This document shows, piece by piece, positions 1-6,573 of a stretch of DNA of 11,344 nucleotides. How positions within the stretch are numbered: position 1 is the stretch's first letter; each line of letters opens with the position of its first letter. This DNA comes from an uncultured Flavobacteriales bacterium (lineage in GTDB: Bacteria; Bacteroidota; Bacteroidia; Flavobacteriales; Crocinitomicaceae), in the NCBI GenBank assembly GCA_946479125.1, contig CAMLET010000051.1, forward strand, positions 1 through 11,344. Direction: 5' to 3'. The translations under genes were made by a program, and so were the position numbers. Below the pieces are notes generated by a model. It was not told where the DNA came from. It made no database searches and worked only from the letters and a program-made list of their open reading frames with translations.

Positions 1-54
1 ATATGCTCGATCACGGCATTAAAACTATTCACTGGAACAAGTAATAACGCTGTA

Positions 55-84
55 AAAGCTGTGCAGGATTATAAATCCTCCGCC
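55..84 (+). repeat. REP-like palindromic repeat, copy 1
   Basis: This is a 30-bp sequence with a palindromic core (AGGATT, three-base loop ATA, AATCCT at 65-79). It matches positions 9038-9067 in the same orientation at 24 of 30 bases by hand alignment. The mismatches are confined to the loop and to two flanking spots, as expected for a conserved hairpin. It lies beyond the terminator of the neighbouring minus-strand gene, so it is intergenic. Bacteroidota genomes carry dispersed short palindromes of this style, some linked to REP-associated tyrosine transposases. Assignment to such a family is inference. Confidence 0.55.
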
Positions 85-98
85 AGCATTGTTGAGGT

Positions 99-124
99 CA
101 CTGAGTCCGCCACAGCGGAAAGTG
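99..124. repeat. Imperfect palindrome next to the REP-like repeat
   Basis: CACT (99-102) and TCCGC (106-110) face GCGGA (115-119) and AGTG (121-124) around a CACA loop. The result is an imperfect hairpin with a small internal loop. It lies 14 bases after the REP-like repeat and just before a terminator. It may be the second half of a composite repeat unit. The copy at 9038-9067 has no equivalent because the sdhB coding region begins there. Confidence 0.35.
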
Positions 125-130
125 CGAAAC

Positions 131-162
131 AAAAAAGGCTCCTCGTTTCCGAGAAGCCCTTT
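131..162 (-). terminator. Intrinsic terminator of the PA-domain gene
   Basis: Read on the minus strand, GGCTTCTCG and CGAGGAGCC pair across a GAAA tetraloop (137-158), with one T-G wobble, and six T follow (131-136). It starts about 30 bases after the stop codon of the minus-strand gene at 188-1939. Stem, stable tetraloop and U-tract are all textbook for factor-independent termination. Confidence 0.85.
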
Positions 163-187
163 CTTCAAAATTTAAAAGTATATTCTA

Positions 188-1939
188 CTATTTAGTAACT
201 ACTACATTGAAGTGAGTAGCTGTTCCATTAGCAAAATCAATGTTGAATACGTAAGATCCAGCATTCATTCCAGCAACGTTTGTAGTGAATTTTCCACCTT
301 CAACTGTAATTTCTTGAGTTGAAACTGTACGTCCAGCCATATCCGTTACTTTCAATGTTCCTTTACCGCTAGCGTTAACTTTTACAGTAACCACATCTTT
401 AGATGGGTTAGGGTAAGCTGTAGACTCTAAAGTGTTTTCAGCAACAGTCAAATCTGTTCCAACGTTAATTACGATAGAACCTGCGATACCAAATCCGTTT
501 GGATTGTAGTTTGCTGCATCTGGTCCAGTTTTAATTGGGAAACGTGGAATATTGTTTTCAGCAATGTTGAAATCGTAAATAGATTTAGTATCCATTGCGT
601 GGTAGATCTCGTTTGTATAAGAAACGATACAAGCCAAGTAATTTTGGTTATCCTGGAATTGGAACATGTCATCAAAAGGAATGAAAACAGTTTGCTCTTC
701 CATACCTGGAAGGAATGCAACGTCACCTTGAGCAACAGAGTTCAAAGCAGTGTATGTTGCATCAGCAGCACTTGTCCAAGTATCATCCCACTCGAAGATG
801 TATCCTTCGATCAATTGATCTTCAATGTGGATAGTTGAAGTATCAGCTACTCCAACTGTAATACCACCATACCACAATCCGTCAGTTCTCAAACGGCTAG
901 CGTTTGGATCACGGAACAAAATACAGCTTTGGAATTCACCTGTTGGTAAAGTAGAAGAACGGTAGAAACCATCTTTTGCAACATCACCCATACCGTCTAA
1001 ACGAGCGTAAGAGTATGTAGAATCTGTTAAGAAGAAGTTACTTGTAACAACATTATCAACAGCAGCGTCGTCAGCAACAGTAAGTGCTAAATCGTAGTTG
1101 ATAATGTACTCTCCAGTTGTGTAAGTTGGCATAGAGAAATCAGAGAAAGTAACGTAAACGGAGTCACCAGCATCCAAAGCAAATGGTGCAGAAACCTCAT
1201 TGTAAACTTCAGTTCCATGATCAACAGTAGCTGTAAGTGTAGCTCCTGTTTGATCCAAAGCACCGTAGTTGTAAACCCATGCCCCAATCGGAACAGACAA
1301 TTCAGTTGCATCTTGTGCCAATGCCAATGGGAAAGACCCGAAATCAGCGCGGAAAGAAGAATTATCGAAAACAGACAAATCGTTATCAAACAATCCAGTT
1401 TTGTCACCAATGAAAGCAACTACATCGTCACCACCACCAATTGAATTTAAGATTGCCTGACCTGTTGAAAGACCAACCATGATTACAGGAATAGTAACAG
1501 TTCCACCATTAGCACCCGCAGCCATTCCAGCAACTTGCTCTTCACGGTTTACGATGATTACTGCAACAGCTCCTGCTTGTTGAGCGTTGTACGCTTTCAA
1601 CCCGAACTCACAAGCTCCGTTATTCGCGTTAGCAGTACCATCACCACGGAAAACCAAAGCAATTTTTCCTGCTAAACTTCCAGCAGGAGCAGTATTACAC
1701 CCATTTGCCGATACAGGGTTTCCCTGAGCGTTTACTCCTGTAGATACTCCATCGTTGTATACTTTAACAGTATCCAATACGTAAATTCCGGATAAACTAG
1801 CTAATCCCCAGCCACTTCCAGCTGCTTCAAAATCGTAGAATCCAGCAATTGGAGCTGGCTCTTCTACTTGAAAGATAATTTGGGCTTTTGAGGCAAATCC
1901 AAGCCCCACAATACCCAAAGTGAGTAAAAGTTTTTTCAT
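188..1939 (-). CDS. Secreted PA-domain protein with T9SS C-terminal sorting domain
   Basis: The 583-residue precursor begins with a clear signal peptide (residues 1-20, lysines, then a Leu/Gly-rich core, ending SKAQ). Residues about 45-175 fit a protease-associated (PA) domain: they include the GKIALVFRGD strand, the run AGAVAVIIVN and two cysteines (81, 110) that could form its disulfide. The middle (about 180-490) is beta-rich and resembles extracellular adhesion-type modules. I see no HExxH or serine-protease motif, so it is not evidently a peptidase. The tail (about 505-583, YPNP at 509-512, ending FNVVVTK) is a T9SS type A sorting domain, which predicts export to the surface or medium. 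Codons such as TAC, AAC and TTC dominate, unlike the AT-ending choices in the neighbouring plus-strand genes, which suggests strong expression. It is monocistronic in view, with its own promoter and terminator. Its biological role is not recognised. Confidence 0.88.
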   Translation of the reverse strand: MKKLLLTLGIVGLGFASKAQIIFQVEEPAPIAGFYDFEAAGSGWGLASLSGIYVLDTVKVYNDGVSTGVNAQGNPVSANGCNTAPAGSLAGKIALVFRGDGTANANNGACEFGLKAYNAQQAGAVAVIIVNREEQVAGMAAGANGGTVTIPVIMVGLSTGQAILNSIGGGDDVVAFIGDKTGLFDNDLSVFDNSSFRADFGSFPLALAQDATELSVPIGAWVYNYGALDQTGATLTATVDHGTEVYNEVSAPFALDAGDSVYVTFSDFSMPTYTTGEYIINYDLALTVADDAAVDNVVTSNFFLTDSTYSYARLDGMGDVAKDGFYRSSTLPTGEFQSCILFRDPNASRLRTDGLWYGGITVGVADTSTIHIEDQLIEGYIFEWDDTWTSAADATYTALNSVAQGDVAFLPGMEEQTVFIPFDDMFQFQDNQNYLACIVSYTNEIYHAMDTKSIYDFNIAENNIPRFPIKTGPDAANYNPNGFGIAGSIVINVGTDLTVAENTLESTAYPNPSKDVVTVKVNASGKGTLKVTDMAGRTVSTQEITVEGGKFTTNVAGMNAGSYVFNIDFANGTATHFNVVVTK

Positions 1940-1962
1940 AACATAAGTAAATTAAAGACAGG

Positions 1963-1991
1963 CTAATTTAAGAAAACTTTATGAAATCAAA
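1963..1991 (-). promoter_or_regulatory. Candidate promoter of the PA-domain gene
   Basis: On the minus strand, TTTG (1988-1991) is followed after 17 bases by TAAATTAG (1963-1970). These fit the Bacteroidota -33 TTTG and -7 TAnnTTTG elements, with one mismatch in the latter. The -7 box lies 23 bases upstream of the start codon, giving a short leader. No Shine-Dalgarno sequence is visible, as is usual in this phylum. Confidence 0.5.
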
Positions 1992-2005
1992 AAATTTGTT
2001 AAGAT

Positions 2006-2034
2006 TTTGGGAAAGTGGAAGATATTTATCTTTA
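2006..2034 (+). promoter_or_regulatory. Candidate promoter of the plus-strand cluster
   Basis: TTTG (2006-2009), a 17-base spacer and TATCTTTA (2027-2034) match the Bacteroidota promoter consensus with one mismatch in the -7 element. The start codon is 30 bases downstream, at 2065. It sits back to back with the candidate promoter of the minus-strand gene, the two -33 elements being only 14 bases apart. Confidence 0.5.
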
Positions 2035-2064
2035 GGTTAGCACCATAAATTTTACTTAAATCTT

Positions 2065-3066
2065 ATGAAGAAAATCACTATCTCGATTGGGGCATTATTT
2101 GTGTCAATGTCAATTTTTGGTCAATCTAATACTTTTCCTGCAACAGGAGTAGCAGGATCAGGAACAACAACACCAGCTCATCAATTTCAAATTGCCGGCG
2201 GAACTACTACATACACGAGCCCAATAACTTATTATTATGATTGGGAAGGTGTTGGATATGGAAGTGTTTCAGGCACATCTCAAGGTAATACAGGAAAGTT
2301 TAGTATTACTAATTCTACAACAGGTAATACTGCCACTGACGGTACGCTTTTAAGACAGAGCGGAGGAAGTTTTTTCATAGATAATTTAGAAAAACAAAAC
2401 CTAACAATTCAGTCAAATCGTGCTATGCTAACTTTATTTGGTGGAATTAATAGATTGAATGTTGGTGAATTGGGTTACTATGCTGGACCCACAGCTGCGG
2501 CATTTAATATTAATGCAAAGTATGATAACGGATTGAACATTGTTAACAGTTATCAAGGATATTATGGAATTTCTGCAAAAGTGGTCTCGAATAATGATAA
2601 TGCTTTGCTTTTTTACGGTGGAGGGAATGCAAATCCAAGTATGACCGTTAAGGGAAGTGGTATAACAGAACTTTATTACCGTGCAGCAGGCGGAACAGCG
2701 GTTAACCTATTTACTATCAGAAACAACGATAGAAAAGTTTTTCAAGTATCAAATGATGGAATCTTGCGTTCACGTGAGATAATCGTAGATGCACTGAATT
2801 GGGCAGATTATGTTTTTGCTCCGGAGTATCAATTAATGCCTTTGGACTCTGTTCAGGCGTATATTGACGCGAATGGGCATTTGCCAAATGTACCTTCAAC
2901 CGCTGAGGTTGCTGAACAAGGATTAAACGTGGCAAAAACGGATGCTATTCTTTTGGAAAAGATCGAAGAGTTAACGATTTATATTCTGCAACAGCAAGAA
3001 ATGCTAAAACTTCAGGATGAGAAATTGAAGTTATTGGAATCACAGGTGAACAACCTAAAGAAGTAA
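2065..3066 (+). CDS. Secreted protein with tail-fibre-like C-terminal coiled coil
   Basis: This 333-residue protein has a signal peptide (1-20, ending IFGQ). Residues 24-42 (FPATGVAGSGTTTPAHQ and onward) resemble the 'GIGTTTP' head repeated in many Bacteroidota exported fibre-like proteins. The centre (45-230) is Gly/Thr/Asn-rich and probably beta-structured. The end is distinctive: WADYVFAPEYQLMPL (246-260), GHLPNVPS (271-278), then GLNVAKTDAILLEKIEELTIYILQQQ leading into a coiled coil (about 292-333) rich in Leu, Gln and Lys. This C-terminal block is common in Bacteroidota proteins annotated as tail-fibre-domain or hypothetical, and it probably drives oligomerisation. There is no PNP-type T9SS domain, so its final location is uncertain. 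The next gene starts 26 bases after the stop, which suggests co-transcription. A structural or adhesive role is inference. Confidence 0.82.
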   Translation: MKKITISIGALFVSMSIFGQSNTFPATGVAGSGTTTPAHQFQIAGGTTTYTSPITYYYDWEGVGYGSVSGTSQGNTGKFSITNSTTGNTATDGTLLRQSGGSFFIDNLEKQNLTIQSNRAMLTLFGGINRLNVGELGYYAGPTAAAFNINAKYDNGLNIVNSYQGYYGISAKVVSNNDNALLFYGGGNANPSMTVKGSGITELYYRAAGGTAVNLFTIRNNDRKVFQVSNDGILRSREIIVDALNWADYVFAPEYQLMPLDSVQAYIDANGHLPNVPSTAEVAEQGLNVAKTDAILLEKIEELTIYILQQQEMLKLQDEKLKLLESQVNNLKK

Positions 3067-3092
3067 AAGTTTCAATCTTTAAATTTTAAGAG

Positions 3093-5837
3093 ATGAAAAG
3101 ATTTCTTTTAGGCTTGATCTTAATTTCGAGACAAAGTTTTGCGCAGGTAGAAACACCTTTGAGTGTTTATTCTTGTGCTGTTTATCCTACCCCTCCAACT
3201 CAAACAGAGGTGCTTACTTTTCCTGTTACAACCTTTGCACGTGGGTGTGTTGAACTTACTGATGCTGGTAATTACAACTTCAATGATGCCACTTATGCCA
3301 GCAATAACATTACGAATGGTAAAAACATTCAATCTGCTACCTCAATTCACGCTGACCCAACATGCCATGTAGGACCATTCACTGGAGCAAAAAGTATGCG
3401 CTGGTCAATCGCTCCGCAAAGCCCGTTTGATGTTGCGGTTATGAATTATGACGCGCTAACAGGAATTGAAAAGCTCAAGAAATTTGAACTCGGGATTCAA
3501 ATGCCAAATGACGTTTTGACAAAAATCAATAATTTCATTAGTAGTCCTGGTGTTGGGCCAACCAAGCTGAATCCTTTTCTTGATTGGGAGCTAGATGTAG
3601 AAGCTTCTTTTACTAAGCTTGGTGAAGAAACCAGTAAAGTGATTGATGGATTTTATCACCGGAATTATGTGCGTAATAATGATAATACGGATTGGAATGA
3701 TTTAGGAACACTTTATCCATTTAGAATTCGTTTCGCTCCACCGAATACGGGAGCTTATAGTTGTGTGATTCGTATTAAAGTTAGCGGATCAACAGCATAT
3801 ACTTCAGCTCCTTTTACATTTAATGTTATTGAGACTGGGGCTCATGGTTATACGAAGGTTCATGATAATGATCGAAATCTTGAAGTTGATGGAGAAATAA
3901 TTATACCAATTGGGCATAACTTTCCTTATCCAGTAATTAGTACGCATGCATATGATGTATTACCGAACAATACAACAAAGGCAGCACCACCAGTTGCTTG
4001 GGATATTTATCTTGGGCAGTTACGTGATTACCATGACCTTGGTGGAAACTACGTTAGAATCTCACAAGGTGCATCAGCAAGTTTGATTGAATTTGAAGAG
4101 AAGGGTAATTATTATGATCGTTTGCATTATGCATGGGAAACTGATCATTATATTGAATATTGTGAGGAAAATGGAGTGATGTTAAATTTTAATTTGATGT
4201 TTCAGGAACCGATGTTCAAATATGGGCAATATGCAATGGCGATTTGGGATTTTTGTAAGTATGACTGGGATGGGACTAATCATGTTTTTTATCCGAATGA
4301 CCCTTATAAGACATATTGTTATAACGATGACCCAACTGTAGAGGATGGAGATACGCCAGATAAAATGTTCACCGATGAGTCTGATTTAATATATCACGAA
4401 CAACGCACGCGCTACTATATTGCTCGGTACGGTTATTCTACAAGCATTATGCAATTTGAATTTTTAAGTGAAGCTTTTCATCTCGGACAGAAGCATCCTA
4501 TAGCTTCATTTGAAGCTGAAAATTCTACACAGGGAGAAACATTACGTTTGGCGGTTGAGAATTATGTTGAGAGGATGTCTGATTACATTAAAGAAACATT
4601 ATATCATACGGAACACCTGTTGGGTCATCACGCGTTTGGCAGAAGTGTATCAAAACCTGATGCTGGATATTATGATTATAGTCTTGATCATAATAATATT
4701 GACGTTATTGGATATAGCACATACGATGAGTTTCCATGGAAATATATCAAAACTAAAAGTGACGATGGAATTGATATTGATTTGGATACTCATCCTGAAG
4801 AAAGTTATTTTAGATATACAAGAAACTTAAACAATCTTTCTGGAAAACCAATAATGCACTATGAGGAAGGTGCCCTTTTTTCGAATGATCCAGATGGTGG
4901 AAGACCAGACGAGTGTTCTGATAATTCTGTTCACAAGATTAATGTTGCTTCTGTTGGTTTTACGGGTTGTGCAGGTTTTTTTGTTTGGGATGGATTTACG
5001 GACATAAACTCAGAGCTTTGGCCGATGACGATAGCTGCAGAACATTGGATGAACAGCGTTTTTGTTAAAAATTTGCTTGAAAGTTATAACGGTGAATGGA
5101 ATCAGGGTAGACAGACAGAGGAAAATATTATTTCAGAAACCTCGAATCCTGCTGACATTAAGGAAAATCAATATTACATTGATTTAGCACAAGAAAAAGC
5201 CGTCGGTTATGTACATAATAGAACTTATAACTATTTCACTCAACGAAATGGAGTAAGTCTTTGTAACTCTTACAGTGCGGACAGCTTTGATGGGTACCTT
5301 GACGCAACCAATGTTGATTGGCAAGATGGTCATAATTTGAGAATTAAAGGTCTTCAATCGAATACTGATTATTTGGTGAAATGGTATGATCGAATGGGTA
5401 ATTCTATTGGTGAAGAATGCTACTCTACGGGGTTAGATAACGACCTTAAATTGAAGCATCCGGATTTGATTGTGGAAGAAAATGATGATAGTGAAAATGT
5501 GCCGCTAATTTGGTACACAGCAGAAAAACACAATTGTCAAGAGGGAATTAGTCAGAACTCGCAAGCTCCTTCTGAGAAACCAAGTAATGTCCGAATTTTA
5601 GCGGACGATCCTGTATCTCACGAAATTGCAGTGTTCCCAAACCCATTCACTGACGAAATTACGTTAGTTGCTACTGAGAACAGTAAGTTTTTTGTTTATG
5701 ATTCTAAAAATCAATTGGTTTATCAGGGATGGCTTGAAAAAGGAGCTAATAAGATTGATCTGCATTCAATTTCACAAGGATTGTACCTGTTGAAAGTCGA
5801 TTTCAGCGGAGAGACCTTTAAGCTTATCAAACAATAA
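3093..5837 (+). CDS. T9SS-secreted putative glycoside hydrolase (DUF5060-type, clan GH-A-like)
   Basis: The protein has 914 residues. A signal peptide (1-18, ending FAQ) is followed by a unique segment (about 20-125, cysteines 28, 52 and 91). A DUF5060-like beta-sandwich spans about 155-248 (NPFLDWELDVEASFT, RIRFAPPNTG, FTFNVIE). An apparent TIM barrel covers about 250-660 and a beta domain about 665-815. A T9SS sorting domain ends the protein (842-914, FPNPF at 848-852). In the barrel, FEFLSE puts E460 where clan GH-A enzymes keep the acid/base glutamate, and KPIMHYEEG puts E591 at the nucleophile site. The usual Asn before the acid/base is Ser here. The paralogue at 6550-8715 matches 46 of 65 residues over 330-394 and has the same spacing between the two glutamates. 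The gene probably lies in an operon with its upstream neighbour (26-base gap). DUF5060 proteins are putative polysaccharide hydrolases. The substrate cannot be read from the sequence. Confidence 0.8.
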   Translation: MKRFLLGLILISRQSFAQVETPLSVYSCAVYPTPPTQTEVLTFPVTTFARGCVELTDAGNYNFNDATYASNNITNGKNIQSATSIHADPTCHVGPFTGAKSMRWSIAPQSPFDVAVMNYDALTGIEKLKKFELGIQMPNDVLTKINNFISSPGVGPTKLNPFLDWELDVEASFTKLGEETSKVIDGFYHRNYVRNNDNTDWNDLGTLYPFRIRFAPPNTGAYSCVIRIKVSGSTAYTSAPFTFNVIETGAHGYTKVHDNDRNLEVDGEIIIPIGHNFPYPVISTHAYDVLPNNTTKAAPPVAWDIYLGQLRDYHDLGGNYVRISQGASASLIEFEEKGNYYDRLHYAWETDHYIEYCEENGVMLNFNLMFQEPMFKYGQYAMAIWDFCKYDWDGTNHVFYPNDPYKTYCYNDDPTVEDGDTPDKMFTDESDLIYHEQRTRYYIARYGYSTSIMQFEFLSEAFHLGQKHPIASFEAENSTQGETLRLAVENYVERMSDYIKETLYHTEHLLGHHAFGRSVSKPDAGYYDYSLDHNNIDVIGYSTYDEFPWKYIKTKSDDGIDIDLDTHPEESYFRYTRNLNNLSGKPIMHYEEGALFSNDPDGGRPDECSDNSVHKINVASVGFTGCAGFFVWDGFTDINSELWPMTIAAEHWMNSVFVKNLLESYNGEWNQGRQTEENIISETSNPADIKENQYYIDLAQEKAVGYVHNRTYNYFTQRNGVSLCNSYSADSFDGYLDATNVDWQDGHNLRIKGLQSNTDYLVKWYDRMGNSIGEECYSTGLDNDLKLKHPDLIVEENDDSENVPLIWYTAEKHNCQEGISQNSQAPSEKPSNVRILADDPVSHEIAVFPNPFTDEITLVATENSKFFVYDSKNQLVYQGWLEKGANKIDLHSISQGLYLLKVDFSGETFKLIKQ

Positions 5838-5845
5838 TTCGTGTT

Positions 5846-5874
5846 GCTATTCGTACTAATGAGGTACGAATAGC
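5846..5874 (+). other. Perfect 11-bp intercistronic hairpin
   Basis: GCTATTCGTAC (5846-5856) and GTACGAATAGC (5864-5874) pair perfectly around a seven-base loop, starting nine bases after the hydrolase stop codon. Only TT and then AATC follow, so the U-tract is poor. A weak or partial terminator, or a 3' mRNA-stabilising hairpin, would fit. The next start codon is 16 bases further on and no promoter of its own is evident in the gap. Confidence 0.6.
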
Positions 5875-5889
5875 TTAATCATAAAGGTT

Positions 5890-6504
5890 ATGAGAAATGT
5901 TATTGCTCTAGTTCTTTTATTCTCAGGTTTAGGATATTCCTATGCACAAACCTTGGATATCGAAGCCTCCTCTAATTTTACACTTGGTCCGCCTTATAAG
6001 GCAATTGGTGAAATAGGTGCATCTTTTCGGTATAATCATTTTTCGTTAGGATTAATATATACTTTACCGAAAGAACAAAATCATTGGAGAATAAATTTCT
6101 TAGGAGTGAAAAGCAAATTGTTTTTTTTGGATCAATCCAAGAAATTCAATGTGTACGTTGAAAATTCATCTTCTTTTCAAATCGGAAGTGTTCATGATCG
6201 TTTTTGGATTGATAACTTCTATCAAATTAGAAAGAGTATTAGTAGTGAAAACAGTTGGTATGTTGGTGAACTGCAAAAAGTCAATTATTTAGGATACTTC
6301 GGAGCAGGCATGATGGTTAAACTAACTCCATCGTTTAATGTTGGATTGGCATTTGGATTTACAAGATATTCCTGGACATATTCAATTCTGCCGTATTCTG
6401 CTCCTTCTTCTGCGGAAAAGGAAATCAGAACTGAATCTTTTTGGACCGGAGGACCAGTTGTTCATTTAACTTATTCTATTCCGGTTGGTAAGAAAAAGGA
6501 ATAA
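5890..6504 (+). CDS. Putative small outer-membrane beta-barrel protein
   Basis: This 204-residue protein has a signal peptide (1-20, ending YSYAQ). The rest alternates hydrophobic and polar residues in short aromatic-rich stretches separated by turns: GEIGASFRYNHFSLGLIYTL (40-59), HWRINFLGVKSKLFFL (65-80), YFGAGMMVKLTPSFNVGLAFGFTRYSW (136-162) and GGPVVHLTYSIPVG (187-200). This is the pattern of a small outer-membrane barrel of roughly eight strands. No family is recognised with confidence, and the C-terminus is KKKE rather than a terminal aromatic residue. It lies between the two paralogous hydrolases, 52 bases after the first, and its own terminator-like hairpin overlaps the start of the second. 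It might serve as a surface partner or pore for the locus, which is inference from position alone. Confidence 0.65.
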   Translation: MRNVIALVLLFSGLGYSYAQTLDIEASSNFTLGPPYKAIGEIGASFRYNHFSLGLIYTLPKEQNHWRINFLGVKSKLFFLDQSKKFNVYVENSSSFQIGSVHDRFWIDNFYQIRKSISSENSWYVGELQKVNYLGYFGAGMMVKLTPSFNVGLAFGFTRYSWTYSILPYSAPSSAEKEIRTESFWTGGPVVHLTYSIPVGKKKE

Positions 6505-6512
6505 GAATTCAG

Positions 6513-6545
6513 TTGAAATTCATTTCATTAAAACCGCTATCTTTC
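6513..6545 (+). promoter_or_regulatory. Candidate promoter overlapping the terminator arm
   Basis: TTG (6513-6515), 22 bases, then TATCTTTC (6538-6545) fits the flavobacterial TTG-N17-23-TAnnTTTG pattern, with one mismatch in the -7 box. The predicted start of transcription falls close to the start codon at 6550, giving an almost leaderless mRNA. The -7 box overlaps the 5' arm of the hairpin at 6530-6566. The region is AT-rich, so a chance match is possible. Confidence 0.35.
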
Positions 6546-6573
6546 TCACATGAAAATAGCGGTTTTTTCTTTT
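6530..6573 (+). terminator. Terminator-like hairpin spanning the next gene's start codon
   Basis: AAAACCGCTAT (6530-6540) and ATAGCGGTTTT (6556-6566) form a perfect 11-bp stem with a 15-base loop, followed by a T-rich run (TTCTTTTTTTC, continuing past 6573). It begins 25 bases after the stop codon of the barrel gene and looks like its intrinsic terminator. The ATG of the following gene (6550-6552) lies inside the loop. The 3' arm and U-tract encode residues 3 to about 11 of that gene's signal peptide. Confidence 0.75.

Noticed and set aside
3..44. Possible last 13 codons of a gene entering from the left (ends HWNK then TAA)
   Set aside because: Far too short to support a call, and no family recognised.
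1..195. Open plus-strand frame through the left edge, about 64 codons
   Set aside because: It runs through two palindromes and a terminator, and the residues show no recognisable protein pattern. Open by chance is the simplest explanation.
4510..4830. 106-codon plus-strand frame inside the first hydrolase
   Set aside because: Out-of-frame shadow of the hydrolase barrel region. Its Ile/Leu-rich composition arises from AT-rich codons read in another phase.
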